64,000 bases of DNA from Hufsiella arboris (lineage in GTDB: Bacteria; Bacteroidota; Bacteroidia; Sphingobacteriales; Sphingobacteriaceae). Positions within the stretch are counted from its first letter, which is position 1. Every line of letters begins with the position of its first letter. The notes under the pieces were generated by a model, which saw only the letters and a program-made list of their open reading frames with translations, was not told the DNA's origin and did no database searches. Position numbers and translations under genes: made by a program. The stretch lies in NCBI RefSeq assembly GCF_009834875.1, contig NZ_WVHT01000003.1, positions 1-64,000 of the forward strand, read 5' to 3'. Positions 1-8,855 of the stretch are shown here, one piece after another.

Positions 1-387
1 CTGAAAATTCCCACGGCTCTGATTGCGACAGGCCGGATCACCGGGTTTTTAGCACAAAAATTTGAAGCCTTGAACTTTTGTTTCTTTTCTTTCAAGAAAA
101 AAAAAGAGCCAGCCGCCGGCGGAGAGGCGGACCAGCTTTCATAAACAGCTGGCTGTGCCTTTTTATTGTCAGCCGGGCTCATAGTCGTGCGAAGACCGTT
201 TCCTACTATCAAAGTACAAATGCTATGAACGATCCCCTCGGCAGTACATTCAACAACCGATCATCAGCGATTTGAATAGTCAAGTGCGGAAAAAGAAGCG
301 ACTTTAATACCTCCAATAATATTTATATCTGCTAATATTTTTAGTATTTTATTCGGATTCCTGTAAAATATTTTTCAATTTTGTTTC
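1..387. other. Gene-free left edge with a hairpin
   Basis: No convincing gene is seen. One plus-strand frame is open from base 1 to about 143 but shows no recognisable protein and could be the tail of a gene outside the window. The only structure is the GC-rich hairpin annotated separately at 107-164. The part nearest the next gene (300-387) is very AT-rich, as expected for a promoter region, but no clear TTTG/TAnnTTTG pair is visible. Confidence 0.5.
107..164. terminator. Possible bidirectional terminator hairpin
   Basis: AGCCAGC at 107-113 pairs with GCTGGCT at 148-154. The long loop can fold further, since CCGCC and GGCGG face each other inside it. A run of T follows on the plus strand (160-164), and a long A run precedes the left arm (about 97-105), which reads as a T tract on the minus strand. 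The geometry is that of an intrinsic terminator usable in both directions, but the 34-base loop is long, so confidence is limited. Confidence 0.4.
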
Positions 388-660
388 ATGAATACCATGA
401 AAGCCTGGTTGAAGCGCGAGAATCGGCCTGATGAAGTAATCCGCATTATTACCGGATGGGAAAACAAGGTCCGGACCTGCAACTTATACACCGCCTTCGA
501 AGAACAAGCCTACCTCGGACGCATCCTGTTTGACTTGAAAGGCTACTGGATCTATGACGGAACTGAACTTACCGTAAACGAACAGGAACAGGTTGCTGCA
601 TTTATCATGCAACACCAGCTGCTGCCCGACACACAGCTAACAGATAGCGATAGCAGGTGA
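388..660 (+). CDS. Small hypothetical protein (90 aa)
   Basis: I do not recognise this family. It is a 90-residue soluble protein without signal peptide or membrane segment, rich in Trp, Glu and Arg in its first half (MNTMKAWLKRENRPDEVIRI). A second ATG three codons in could be the real start. The frame has a normal codon composition and an AT-rich upstream region, which argues for a real gene rather than a chance frame. The next gene is convergent, on the minus strand from 723, so this gene stands alone. Confidence 0.5.
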   Translation: MNTMKAWLKRENRPDEVIRIITGWENKVRTCNLYTAFEEQAYLGRILFDLKGYWIYDGTELTVNEQEQVAAFIMQHQLLPDTQLTDSDSR

Positions 661-722
661 TCTCTGTAAAATTGTAATGCCTCAGATATTCAGTACGATT
701 ACTTACTACTTGCTACTCCCGC

Positions 723-1499
723 TCAATACAATTCCTGCTCTTCAGTAAAATACGTTTTACGGGAATTTAGTTCCTTCACCTGTATAACTTCTCCGTCGGG
801 GCTTTTCTTCAGGTGAGAATTATGAATTTTCAGAAAATCTCGAACCTCGCCATGGATAATATCAGGGTGAGCTTTTAATATTTGTTTTTCAGCATCTTTC
901 AATTCGGATTTTATTGCATCTGCTAAATCGGCTATCTTCTCATCAGGTATTTTGTTGCAAACTGAAAAAGGTGAAATCCGGGCTTTCCACAAAATTTCAT
1001 CCGCGTAAGCATTGCCAATCCCACGGATGACGTTTTGATCAAGCAGTAAATTTTTAACGGTTGTTTTGGTTCCCTTTAATCTTTCTTTCAGATAAGATGC
1101 GTTTAATTCGTCTGAAAGTGCGTCCGGAGCATCCCGCTCCTGTGGGTCCAGTGTTGGTGTGGCAAGTCCGCGAAAATCGGTCAGCACGATTCCTTCTCCA
1201 TCTTTAAACAAAAGCTCGAGAATAGAATTTTTCTCTTGATTATTTCCTTTAAACATGAACAGTTTGCCGTTTAGCATCAGGTGCATTCCCAGAATATGAT
1301 CATTGTCAAACTTAAACCGCAGCTCCTTTCCTTCGCGGTAAATACTTTCGAGTTTGCGCCCTTCAAGCCTCTCCTTTAATGTACTTTCCCCGACATTAAG
1401 TTTTTTTAATTGATGAACTGTGACTTTTTCGAGAGTTTTTCCGGCCAAAAGTTTATTCAGATTCCGGCTAAAAACTTGCAGATCGGGTAATTCAGGCAT
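723..1499 (-). CDS. Fpg/Nei-family DNA glycosylase, zincless type
   Basis: Base-excision repair enzyme of the formamidopyrimidine/endonuclease VIII family, which removes oxidised bases and cleaves the abasic site with its N-terminal proline. The protein begins MPELPD, giving the catalytic Pro and Glu after Met removal. A helix-two-turn-helix segment is visible at residues 154-172 (DQNVIRGIGNAYADEILW). The usual C-terminal CxxC/CxxC zinc finger is absent; instead residues 230-258 hold a Lys/Arg-rich tail ending RKTYFTEEQ, like the zincless finger of NEIL1-type and some bacterial relatives. Length (258 aa) is close to the family norm. Substrate preference cannot be told from sequence. Confidence 0.85.
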   Translation of the reverse strand: MPELPDLQVFSRNLNKLLAGKTLEKVTVHQLKKLNVGESTLKERLEGRKLESIYREGKELRFKFDNDHILGMHLMLNGKLFMFKGNNQEKNSILELLFKDGEGIVLTDFRGLATPTLDPQERDAPDALSDELNASYLKERLKGTKTTVKNLLLDQNVIRGIGNAYADEILWKARISPFSVCNKIPDEKIADLADAIKSELKDAEKQILKAHPDIIHGEVRDFLKIHNSHLKKSPDGEVIQVKELNSRKTYFTEEQELY

Positions 1500-1595
1500 A
1501 ATGATCTTATAGGTTCCTATTTAACCATACAATTAATAGAAAGTTTGTCATCTGTCATTTGTAAACTGTATTATTGTTTAACAACCAAAAACGTC

Positions 1596-2255
1596 ATGAA
1601 AAAACCTGTTATCCTGATCGCACTGATCACTATCTGCGGCTATGCTTTTGGACAAACTGCTGCTAAAATAAGCGCAATTCCAAAGCCGATAAGTTGGGAT
1701 GTACAACCCCTGAGCTTCGTAACCGGACCTAAAAGTATTACCATTAAAGCCGGCAAAGAAACCGATCTATATACATTCGCAGACGGAAGGTTTTACATAA
1801 ACAACGCTCCGAAAATGCTTTTCACGCCAGACACCGCTTTTATCATGTCGGTAAAAATTACACCCGATTTCAAAAACGAATATGACGGAGGAGCGCTTCT
1901 TATCTACAGCAATAAGGAAAACTGGGCAAAGCTATTATTCGAAAAAAACGAGGATGGTTCCCTGGGACTTGGCGCATCGCTGGTAAATAATAAGCACGGC
2001 GACGACAGCTACCACATTGCGGTAAACAGTGGCTCCGTCTATACAAAAGTAGCAAGGTCAGGAGACTTCTTTGTTTTTTACTATTCCCTGGATGGGAAAT
2101 CTTGGAAAATTATCCGCTCGTTGCCCTATGCTAAATCTGCGGACCTGAGAGTGGGTTTTTACGCGCAATCACCCAAAGGAGAAAGCTGTACAGTTAAATT
2201 TGAAGACATTTCTTACGATGCCCGGCCATTTAAAAACTTCTCTACCGGGGAATAA
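1596..2255 (+). CDS. Secreted DUF1349-like concanavalin-fold protein
   Basis: About 219 residues from the ATG at 1596. That start is preferred over the one at 1545 because it begins a clear signal peptide (MKKPVILIALITICGYAFGQ). The mature part resembles the DUF1349 family, single beta-sandwich domains related to lectin/glucanase folds, with typical phrases such as the FTPDTAFIMSVKITPDF strand, DGGALLIYSNKENWAKL and GFYAQSP. The biochemical role is unknown; an exported carbohydrate-binding or hydrolytic accessory role is inference. It is monocistronic and convergent with the CDGSH gene, from which a hairpin separates it. Confidence 0.75.
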   Translation: MKKPVILIALITICGYAFGQTAAKISAIPKPISWDVQPLSFVTGPKSITIKAGKETDLYTFADGRFYINNAPKMLFTPDTAFIMSVKITPDFKNEYDGGALLIYSNKENWAKLLFEKNEDGSLGLGASLVNNKHGDDSYHIAVNSGSVYTKVARSGDFFVFYYSLDGKSWKIIRSLPYAKSADLRVGFYAQSPKGESCTVKFEDISYDARPFKNFSTGE

Positions 2256-2260
2256 TAAAA

Positions 2261-2288
2261 AAGTCCGGCACTTTAATTGGCCGGACTT
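2261..2288 (-). terminator. Rho-independent terminator of the CDGSH gene
   Basis: AAGTCCGGC (2261-2269) and GCCGGACTT (2280-2288) form a perfect nine-base stem with a ten-base loop. On the minus strand the stem is followed by a T tract (complement of the A run at 2250-2260), so it terminates the minus-strand gene ending at 2295. It may also act on the convergent plus-strand gene, although there is no T run on that side. Confidence 0.85.
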
Positions 2289-2294
2289 CAGATC

Positions 2295-2519
2295 TTAAAC
2301 CTTTTTTGGCGGCAGGTCGAACGCTTTCGATTCATGTTCGAAATGTCCTTTATGCGACCCGTCGCAAAACGGCTTGTTTGCAGATAGTCCGCAGCGGCAG
2401 ATAGAAACCACTGTTCTGCCTTGCAAGCCGTACGCGTTGCCCTGCATATCAACGATCTCGAAATCTCCGTCGACTTTCACCGAACCGTTACTGTTTATTG
2501 TCAATTTTGTTGTAGCCAT
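2295..2519 (-). CDS. CDGSH-type iron-sulfur protein
   Basis: 74-residue protein with one CDGSH 2Fe-2S domain, the mitoNEET-like fold. The cluster ligands are visible: Cys41, Cys43, Cys52 and His56 in the arrangement C-x-C ... FCDGSHKGHF. It has no membrane anchor and is presumably cytoplasmic. Small bacterial CDGSH proteins are thought to take part in redox or iron-sulfur handling, but no specific function is established for this one. A strong terminator follows; no operon partner is apparent. Confidence 0.9.
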   Translation of the reverse strand: MATTKLTINSNGSVKVDGDFEIVDMQGNAYGLQGRTVVSICRCGLSANKPFCDGSHKGHFEHESKAFDLPPKKV

Positions 2520-2863
2520 GTTTTGTTTTTAAGGATGCCAAAGGTAGCCAGCGTTTTGTATCAGTTGGGTCAGTATTTGCAATTTATAGCCAGTTTAAAT
2601 TAGCGAAGCCGATCATTTACCGTACACTTTGAAAAATTACCTTTTTAGCAGTGCTAAGGACTACTTTGGAAAAAGAGTTTAGAGATGATCCTGATGCGAT
2701 GAAACCGCTGTTCTTGGTATCCGCGTTGCAAACGCCGACAATTTACCGTGATTCTCCTTTAGTCGAAACATCATTTCGCCCATGATGTTATCAAAAAAGC
2801 AACATCTGTCGCTATGTCACAAATGACTATTGAAGAAAATTTTCTTACACTCGAATAAGAATT
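2520..2863. other. Intergenic region before the aldehyde oxidoreductase operon
   Basis: 344 bases without a gene. It contains a half copy of a palindromic motif (2719-2735, ATCCGCGTTGCAAACGC) that recurs as both arms of an inverted repeat near 59.2 kb, and a small hairpin (AACATCA ... TGATGTT, about 2766-2790). The promoter of the downstream operon should lie here, but I cannot point to a convincing TTTG/TAnnTTTG pair. No molybdenum-cofactor riboswitch is recognisable. Confidence 0.4.
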
Positions 2864-3364
2864 ATGGAGCAAGCCACATTATTGGGAACGCATGAAAGTA
2901 CTGCAATAAAACTTTCCATCAACGGCAAAGATCATTCATTAAACGTTGAGCCCTGGGTGGTACTGCTTGATGCACTCAGAGAATACCTCAGCCTTACAGG
3001 AACAAAAAAAGGCTGTGACCACGGGCAGTGCGGAGCCTGTACCGTGCTGATCAACGGTAAACGGATAAATTCCTGCCTCACACTCGCTGTGATGCACGAA
3101 GGCGATGAAATTACCACCATCGAAGGCATTGGAAGTTCTGACAATCTTCACCCGCTGCAACAGGCTTTTATCGATCACGACGCTTTTCAATGCGGCTATT
3201 GTACGCCGGGACAAATTTGTTCGGCGATCGGGCTTTTGTCGGAAAACAAAGTAAAAACCACAGCTGATATCCGTGAACTTATGAGCGGGAATTTGTGCCG
3301 GTGCGGCGCTTATCAAAATATCGTTGCTGCGATTAAGCAAGTGAAAGGAAACATAGCCGAATGA
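2864..3364 (+). CDS. Aldehyde oxidoreductase, 2Fe-2S subunit (PaoA/YagT-like)
   Basis: Small electron-transfer subunit of a heterotrimeric xanthine-oxidase-family molybdoenzyme. The plant-ferredoxin cluster is bound by Cys51, Cys56, Cys59 and Cys71 (GCDHGQCGACT motif), and the second cluster by Cys110, Cys113, Cys145 and Cys147 (QCGYCTPGQ and LCRCGAY). E. coli PaoA carries a twin-arginine signal; no such signal is seen here, where the protein starts MEQATLLGTHES, so the complex may stay in the cytoplasm. The stop overlaps the start of the next gene by four bases (ATGA), indicating translational coupling. It is the first gene of a five-gene operon. Confidence 0.92.
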   Translation: MEQATLLGTHESTAIKLSINGKDHSLNVEPWVVLLDALREYLSLTGTKKGCDHGQCGACTVLINGKRINSCLTLAVMHEGDEITTIEGIGSSDNLHPLQQAFIDHDAFQCGYCTPGQICSAIGLLSENKVKTTADIRELMSGNLCRCGAYQNIVAAIKQVKGNIAE

Positions 3365-4344
3365 ACAGGTTTACCTTTAACAAGGCTGGAAACATAGCCG
3401 ATGCTTTTAGCAGCCAGCAACAATCGGATTTTTCAAAATTCATTGCCGGCGGCACAAACCTGCTCGACCTGATGAAGGAGAATGTCGAACGGCCGGACCA
3501 CCTGACAGATATAAATGCTCTGCCCTTCCAGGAAATTGGAATGAACGAGGACGGCGGCCTCCGGCTTGGCGCCCTGGTAACCAATGCTGATACAGCCTAT
3601 CATCCCGAAGTCGAAAAAAGATACCCGCTTATTTCACATGCGATATTAGCCGGCGCATCGCCGCAGTTACGAAATAAAGCTACAAACGGCGGAAACCTGT
3701 TGCAACGCACACGCTGCTATTATTTTTACGATACGGCGCTTCCCTGTAATAAAAGAAAGCCCGGCTCAGGCTGTGGTGCATTGCAGGGATTTAACCGGAT
3801 ACATGCAATTTTCGGAACGTCTGACCATTGCATCGCTACCCATCCGTCCGATTTTTGCGTCGCGCTTGCCGCTTTAGGCGCCCGGGTTAACGTTACGGGA
3901 CCGTCCGGCGAACGTACTATCGAATTTGAAGATTTCCACAGGCTGCCGGAAGATACTCCTGAAAAAGACACCAACCTGCATCCCGGAGAACTTGTTACTT
4001 CCATTGATTTGCCGGAATATGGATTTCACGAAAATTATAAATACCTGAAGATTCGCGACCGGGCGTCGTACGCTTTTGCTCTTGTCTCAGTGGCCGCCGG
4101 ATTAAAAATAAACGATGGTAAAATAGAAGATGTGCGCATCGCTCTCGGTGGCGTTGCCCACAAACCATGGCGAAACAAAGAGGCGGAAAATATGCTAAAA
4201 GGAACAACGCCGGAAAAGTCCGCTTTTGAGCAGGCAGCAGATCTGATCTTGAAAGACGCACGTGGCTTCGGACATAATGACTTTAAAATTATTTTGGCTA
4301 AGCGCGCCATTGTGAAAACGCTTTCAGAAGCTTTAAATTCTTAG
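3361..4344 (+). CDS. Aldehyde oxidoreductase, FAD and 4Fe-4S subunit (PaoB/YagS-like)
   Basis: 327-residue medium subunit that passes electrons through FAD. The flavin-binding motif is visible near residues 27-34 (KFIAGGTN), and the second FAD contact segment (NKATNGGNLLQRTRC) at 105-119. Cys119, Cys129, Cys138 and Cys157 lie in the insertion that binds an extra 4Fe-4S cluster in E. coli PaoB, placing this enzyme in the PaoABC group rather than with classical xanthine dehydrogenases. It overlaps paoA-like by four bases and is followed after three bases by the large subunit. Confidence 0.92.
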   Translation: MNRFTFNKAGNIADAFSSQQQSDFSKFIAGGTNLLDLMKENVERPDHLTDINALPFQEIGMNEDGGLRLGALVTNADTAYHPEVEKRYPLISHAILAGASPQLRNKATNGGNLLQRTRCYYFYDTALPCNKRKPGSGCGALQGFNRIHAIFGTSDHCIATHPSDFCVALAALGARVNVTGPSGERTIEFEDFHRLPEDTPEKDTNLHPGELVTSIDLPEYGFHENYKYLKIRDRASYAFALVSVAAGLKINDGKIEDVRIALGGVAHKPWRNKEAENMLKGTTPEKSAFEQAADLILKDARGFGHNDFKIILAKRAIVKTLSEALNS

Positions 4345-4347
4345 AGA

Positions 4348-6570
4348 ATGCAAGACAATCCAATCGGAAAACCGCTAAGCCGCGTTGACGGCCCGTTAAA
4401 AGTTACCGGCGAAGCAAAGTACGCGGCTGAATATCATTTTCCCGGCATGGTTTACGGCTACATCGTTTCAAGCAAAATCGCCAAAGGTAAAATACAATTT
4501 ATCGACACTGCAAAAGCGATGGAAGCGGAAGGTGTTATCGCCATTTATTCGCATGAAAACGTCCCGAAACTGGCCCGTCTCGATCTCAGCTATAAAGATC
4601 ACGATGCCCCATTATCCGGCAAACCGTTCAGGCCGTTCTATACTGATAAAATTCTTTTTAGTCAGCAGCCTGTTGCGCTGGTGATCGCTGAAACTTTTGA
4701 ACAGGCGCGCTACGCGGCGTCTCTTGTTCAGATACGTTACCTCGTTGCAAAACACACAACGAATTTTGAGGAGAATCTTGGCAACTCACACAAGCCATCA
4801 TTAAACAGGTTTCCTATTAAATCCCGCGGCAAGAAAGCTGACAAAATAATAAGCGAAGGCGACGTGCGCCTTGATACCGAATACCTGCATATGTATGAGC
4901 ATCATAACCCTATGGAAATGCATGCCACTACTGTTCAATATCACGACGATGGTTCACTTACTGTTTATGATAAAACGCAGGGTGTATTGAACAGCCGTAA
5001 TTACCTGGCTGACGTTTTTAAACTGTCTAAAAAGAAGATCAGGGTACTTTCGCCTTTCGTCGGTGGCGCCTTTGGCTCGGGTTTACGGCCGCAGTACCAG
5101 GCTTTTATGGCGGTGATGGCGGCGCTTCAGCTTAAACGCCCGGTCAAGGTATCACTTACCCGCCAGCAAATGTTCTCTTTCGGGCACCGGCCGGCAACAC
5201 ACCAACGATTAACGTTGGGTGCTTCTCCGAACGCCCAGCTAAAAGCCATTAAACATGTAGCCATTGCCGAAACTTCACAACTGGAGGACTATACTGAAAA
5301 TGTGGTTAACTGGTCGGGTACTTTATATCAATGCAACAATGTGGAAACTAATTACCGCCTTGTTCCGCTGGACATCTACACCCCGCTTGATATGCGTGCG
5401 CCTGGCGGTGCAACCGGAGTACACGCACTCGAATGTGCCATGGATGAACTGGCATACAAACTCAACATCGACCCGCTTGAGCTCAGACTTATCAATTACG
5501 CAGAACGGTTCCAGGACGGAGATATCCCGTTTTCAAGTAAGGAGCTAAAAGAATGTTACCGCCAGGGAGCAGAGAAATTCGGATGGAGCCGCCGGAATCC
5601 AGAACCGCGGTCGATGAAAGATGACAACCAGTTAGTCGGCTGGGGAATGGCGACGGGTATATGGGAGGCTTTCCATGTACCGGTTAGAGCGCATGTTAAA
5701 TTATCGATAGATGGCAAGTTATCCGTCAGCACTGCTACGTCAGATTTTGGGACCGGAACTTATACCATCATGACGCAAACTGCGGCGCAACTTATGGGAT
5801 TACCCGTAACAGACGTTGAAGCTAAACTTGGCGATACAAATCTTGCCTGGGCGCCATTATCAGGCGGTTCATTTACTGCAGGATCAGTTACCAGCGCCAT
5901 AAAAGCGGCTTGCGACGGCCTAAAAAAGAAACTATTGAAACTTGCTAAAAAAGCAAGCAACTCGCCATTTAAAAAACTAAAGCCAGAACAGGCCGAATTT
6001 AACGATGGGTATATGTATGTTACAGGCAATCCGGAAATCAGGATAAAGCTTACCGATATCTTACAGTCTGAAAAAACGAACACACTTGAAGCAAAAGCAT
6101 TTAGTTTACCAAACGTTCTAAAACAGCGCAAATATGCCCGTTATACACACTCAGCGGTGTTTGTTGAAGTAAAAGTTGATGAAGATCTTGGCACTGTTCA
6201 TGTTAGCCGCGTGGTAAGTGCCGTTGCCGCCGGAAAAATTCTTAATCCTAAAACAGCACACAGCCAAATTATCGGGGGACTTGTCTGGGGTATCGGCATG
6301 GCGCTCCACGAAGATTCGGTAATGGATAACCAGTTTGGCCGCTTTGTTAATCATAACCTGGCAGAATATCATATCCCCGTGAATGCGGATATTCCGGAAA
6401 TGGATGTGATATTTGTAAATGAGCATGACGATATTGTAAACCCGATGGGCGTAAAAGGACTTGGAGAGATCGGCGTTGTGGGAACTGCGGCGGCTGTTGC
6501 CAATGCCATCTTCCACGCGACAGGAAAACGAGTCAAAAAGCTTCCAATTACGCTGGATACCTTGTTATAA
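4348..6570 (+). CDS. Aldehyde oxidoreductase, molybdopterin subunit (PaoC/YagR-like)
   Basis: 740-residue catalytic subunit of the molybdenum hydroxylase. The N-terminal aldehyde oxidase/xanthine dehydrogenase a/b hammerhead domain spans roughly residues 15-130. The cofactor-binding region includes the GGAFGSGLRPQYQ segment and the SGGSFTAGSVTSA motif. The catalytic glutamate that deprotonates the Mo-OH ligand is Glu707 in VKGLGEIGVVG near the C terminus. Length matches PaoC. The likely reaction is oxidation of aromatic or other aldehydes to carboxylic acids; the true substrate is unknown. XdhC-like and MocA-like maturation genes follow in the same operon. Confidence 0.92.
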   Translation: MQDNPIGKPLSRVDGPLKVTGEAKYAAEYHFPGMVYGYIVSSKIAKGKIQFIDTAKAMEAEGVIAIYSHENVPKLARLDLSYKDHDAPLSGKPFRPFYTDKILFSQQPVALVIAETFEQARYAASLVQIRYLVAKHTTNFEENLGNSHKPSLNRFPIKSRGKKADKIISEGDVRLDTEYLHMYEHHNPMEMHATTVQYHDDGSLTVYDKTQGVLNSRNYLADVFKLSKKKIRVLSPFVGGAFGSGLRPQYQAFMAVMAALQLKRPVKVSLTRQQMFSFGHRPATHQRLTLGASPNAQLKAIKHVAIAETSQLEDYTENVVNWSGTLYQCNNVETNYRLVPLDIYTPLDMRAPGGATGVHALECAMDELAYKLNIDPLELRLINYAERFQDGDIPFSSKELKECYRQGAEKFGWSRRNPEPRSMKDDNQLVGWGMATGIWEAFHVPVRAHVKLSIDGKLSVSTATSDFGTGTYTIMTQTAAQLMGLPVTDVEAKLGDTNLAWAPLSGGSFTAGSVTSAIKAACDGLKKKLLKLAKKASNSPFKKLKPEQAEFNDGYMYVTGNPEIRIKLTDILQSEKTNTLEAKAFSLPNVLKQRKYARYTHSAVFVEVKVDEDLGTVHVSRVVSAVAAGKILNPKTAHSQIIGGLVWGIGMALHEDSVMDNQFGRFVNHNLAEYHIPVNADIPEMDVIFVNEHDDIVNPMGVKGLGEIGVVGTAAAVANAIFHATGKRVKKLPITLDTLL

Positions 6571-6572
6571 AA

Positions 6573-7697
6573 ATGAACGAGCTGCGAAAAATTATCAAAA
6601 CGTATGAACGGGCTAAAGCTGAAGGGAAAAACTCGGCACTTGCTACGGTAGTTAAGGTAGAAGGCTCCTCCTACCGAAAGGCTGGCGCACGCATGCTGAT
6701 AACCGAAGAAGGACAATTTACAGGTGCGATTAGCGGTGGCTGCCTGGAAGGCGATGCATTGCGAAAGGCACGCTTTGCCATGAGCCAGCGACACCCTATG
6801 CTGGTGACTTATGATACGACCGATGAAGACGACGCCCGCTTTGGAGTCGGACTTGGTTGCAATGGAATTATCCATGTATTGATCGAACCCATTGATGATG
6901 CAGATCCTTTGAACCCGATATCCCTACTTCAAAAGTTTTTTGAGAAACGCCGGTATGCAGTGCTGGTCACCTTGTTTTCGTTGGAGGACAAGAAAGCGGC
7001 ACAATCCGGCACTTGTTTATTTTTAACGGAATCGGATGAAATATACAATCAGCAAAGCTATTCCTCTTTAAGCGCTGAGATTTTCGACGACAGCCGTGAT
7101 GTGCTGCGTAAAAAAACATCGCTTATTAAAACTTACGGCGAGACAAATCCAATCACAGCTTTCATTGAAATATTGAAACCTGAAATATCACTGATAGTGT
7201 TCGGAGCAGGCAACGATGCGATTCCGCTAATCCAGATGGCTGCTATTTTAGGATGGGATGTCACTGTAATCGACGGCCGACCTAATTATGCCTCCACCGC
7301 CAGGTTTCCGGATACTAAAGTTCTTATCTCAAAACCTGATGCGTGGTTAAACGAAGTGGAACTTGACGAACGAACCGCCTGTATCCTCATGTCGCATAAT
7401 TACACGTACGATTACGAGGTATTAAAGAGGCTACTTAAAACTGATGTTCCGTACATTGGCTGCCTGGGGCCAAAGAAAAGGACACTGCAAATGCTGGAAG
7501 AAGCAGGTTTGGATCCAAAGGCTAATAAGCTTCCTGAAAACTTATTTGGGCCGGCCGGTTTGGATATCATGGCAGAAAATTCACAGGAAATAGCCCTTTC
7601 CATTTTAAGCGAAATACAATCGGTAATTCATAATGGCAAGGCTGGCTTTCTAAAAAACAAGCTAGTCGGAATCCACGTACCTGAAATTCAGCTATGA
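6573..7697 (+). CDS. XdhC/PaoD-type molybdenum cofactor insertion factor
   Basis: 374-residue chaperone that binds sulfurated molybdenum cofactor and inserts it into the large subunit. The N-terminal XdhC/CoxI domain shows GAISGGCLEGD (residues 51-61) and GVGLGCNG (91-98). The C-terminal domain begins near residue 207 with a Rossmann motif (IVFGAGNDAIPL) and ends in the conserved segment with IGCLGPKKR. It starts two bases after paoC-like and overlaps the next gene by four bases. In E. coli PaoD does this job for PaoABC, so the assignment fits its position. Confidence 0.9.
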   Translation: MNELRKIIKTYERAKAEGKNSALATVVKVEGSSYRKAGARMLITEEGQFTGAISGGCLEGDALRKARFAMSQRHPMLVTYDTTDEDDARFGVGLGCNGIIHVLIEPIDDADPLNPISLLQKFFEKRRYAVLVTLFSLEDKKAAQSGTCLFLTESDEIYNQQSYSSLSAEIFDDSRDVLRKKTSLIKTYGETNPITAFIEILKPEISLIVFGAGNDAIPLIQMAAILGWDVTVIDGRPNYASTARFPDTKVLISKPDAWLNEVELDERTACILMSHNYTYDYEVLKRLLKTDVPYIGCLGPKKRTLQMLEEAGLDPKANKLPENLFGPAGLDIMAENSQEIALSILSEIQSVIHNGKAGFLKNKLVGIHVPEIQL

Positions 7698-8266
7698 CAG
7701 GAATTATAATTCTGGCCGCCGGAGGTTCTGTGAGAATGGGCCGGCCCAAGCAATTGCTTCCATATCAAAAATCAACCTTGCTCAGGCATGCGATAGACCA
7801 GGCTAAGCAAGCTGGGTTAGGACCAGTTATGGTTACCTACAGCGACCCGCAGATTCAATATGACGACGAAACTATATACTGGTGTCTTAATACCGGATGG
7901 GAAGAAGGTATTTCCTCGTCGATAAGAAAAGGAGTTGATGAGCTAATCAGGCTTTACCCCCAGGCCGAACAAGCAATTATTATGCTTTGCGACCAGCCGT
8001 TTGTAAGCGCTAAACTGCTTATGGATTTAAAAAACGCCGCTGAAATAGAAAAAAGAACGCTTGCGGCCTGTTTATACGGTAACACTATAGGAACACCTGC
8101 TTTATTTGGCAAGTCTTATTTCAACGATCTGCTGGCTCTTAAAGGAGATGAAGGAGCTAAGAAAATCCTGCTCCTTCATCAGAACGCCATTGCGGCAATT
8201 CCATTTGCCCAAGGTATCATTGATATCGACACCCCGCAAGATTACGACAACTTGCCGGCATATTAA
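7694..8266 (+). CDS. MocA-like molybdenum cofactor cytidylyltransferase
   Basis: 190-residue nucleotidyltransferase of the MobA/MocA fold. The signature LAAGGSVRMGRPK occupies residues 7-19, and the metal-binding CDQP lies at 99-102. Family knowledge says MocA transfers CMP to molybdopterin to make the dinucleotide cofactor used by PaoABC; the location at the end of this operon makes that more likely than the GMP-transferring MobA activity. It overlaps the XdhC-type gene by four bases and is the last gene of the operon. A convergent gene begins only four bases downstream. Confidence 0.85.
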   Translation: MTGIIILAAGGSVRMGRPKQLLPYQKSTLLRHAIDQAKQAGLGPVMVTYSDPQIQYDDETIYWCLNTGWEEGISSSIRKGVDELIRLYPQAEQAIIMLCDQPFVSAKLLMDLKNAAEIEKRTLAACLYGNTIGTPALFGKSYFNDLLALKGDEGAKKILLLHQNAIAAIPFAQGIIDIDTPQDYDNLPAY

Positions 8267-8270
8267 AAGA

Positions 8271-8561
8271 TTATCCGCCTTTCAGCGCTTCCTGTTCTTT
8301 TAACGCGCCAATGTTGTTTTTACTTTCAAACTGCGTTTTAACTTCTGCAAAGTTTGAGAAGATTTCGTCAATCGTATCAATGATATCTGCAGCGCTTTGA
8401 TGTATGTCGGGCAGTTTATCTTCCAGCTTCTTGTCCGATAATTCGATGTTATCTACTTCGATCTTCGTTATCTTTTGGAGCACCGCCGTCTGGCTGTTTT
8501 TAAGATCTTCCAATTCACGTTCGATCTTCTCTATTAATTCGAATTTCTGTAATGTATTCAT
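8271..8561 (-). CDS. Small coiled-coil protein, unknown function
   Basis: 96-residue acidic protein with no signal peptide or membrane segment. It is almost entirely predicted helix: heptad-like Leu/Ile spacing from about residue 5 to 60 (LQKFELIEKIERELEDLKNS), then a Lys/Glu-rich stretch ending in KNNIGALKEQEALKGG. No family is recognised. It is convergent with the molybdenum operon, and upstream of it lies the long repeat region, so it appears monocistronic. Confidence 0.55.
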   Translation of the reverse strand: MNTLQKFELIEKIERELEDLKNSQTAVLQKITKIEVDNIELSDKKLEDKLPDIHQSAADIIDTIDEIFSNFAEVKTQFESKNNIGALKEQEALKGG

Positions 8562-8855
8562 GGTAATGTTTTTTGCTTGTTATCTTAAAACAAGGATTTT
8601 TGGACGGTATTGTTTTGAAATTTAGGAATTCTAGGGGTTGTAGTCTGGTGTTTAAAGATTGTTATTTTGATGTTTTGTAAATAATAAGAACATCGTCTAG
8701 AATATTTGGCAATAGGAAGAAGCTAGCTTGAAACGGTTTTTTTCTAATGTATTCCGAGTTTTATATAAGATTCCTGATTTAGCATTTGCACTCGTCTGGA
8801 AGCAGGAAAACTTTTACTTCTGCTCCGGCAAATACGTTTTAATGATTTACATGTT

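Noticed and set aside
78-275. 65-codon plus-strand frame at the left edge
   Set aside because: It runs through the GC-rich hairpin, is Arg-rich without domain, and looks like non-coding DNA.
2864-6570. Xanthine dehydrogenase
   Set aside because: The extra 4Fe-4S cysteines of the FAD subunit and the PaoB/PaoC-like segments point to the PaoABC aldehyde oxidoreductase group rather than to a purine dehydrogenase.
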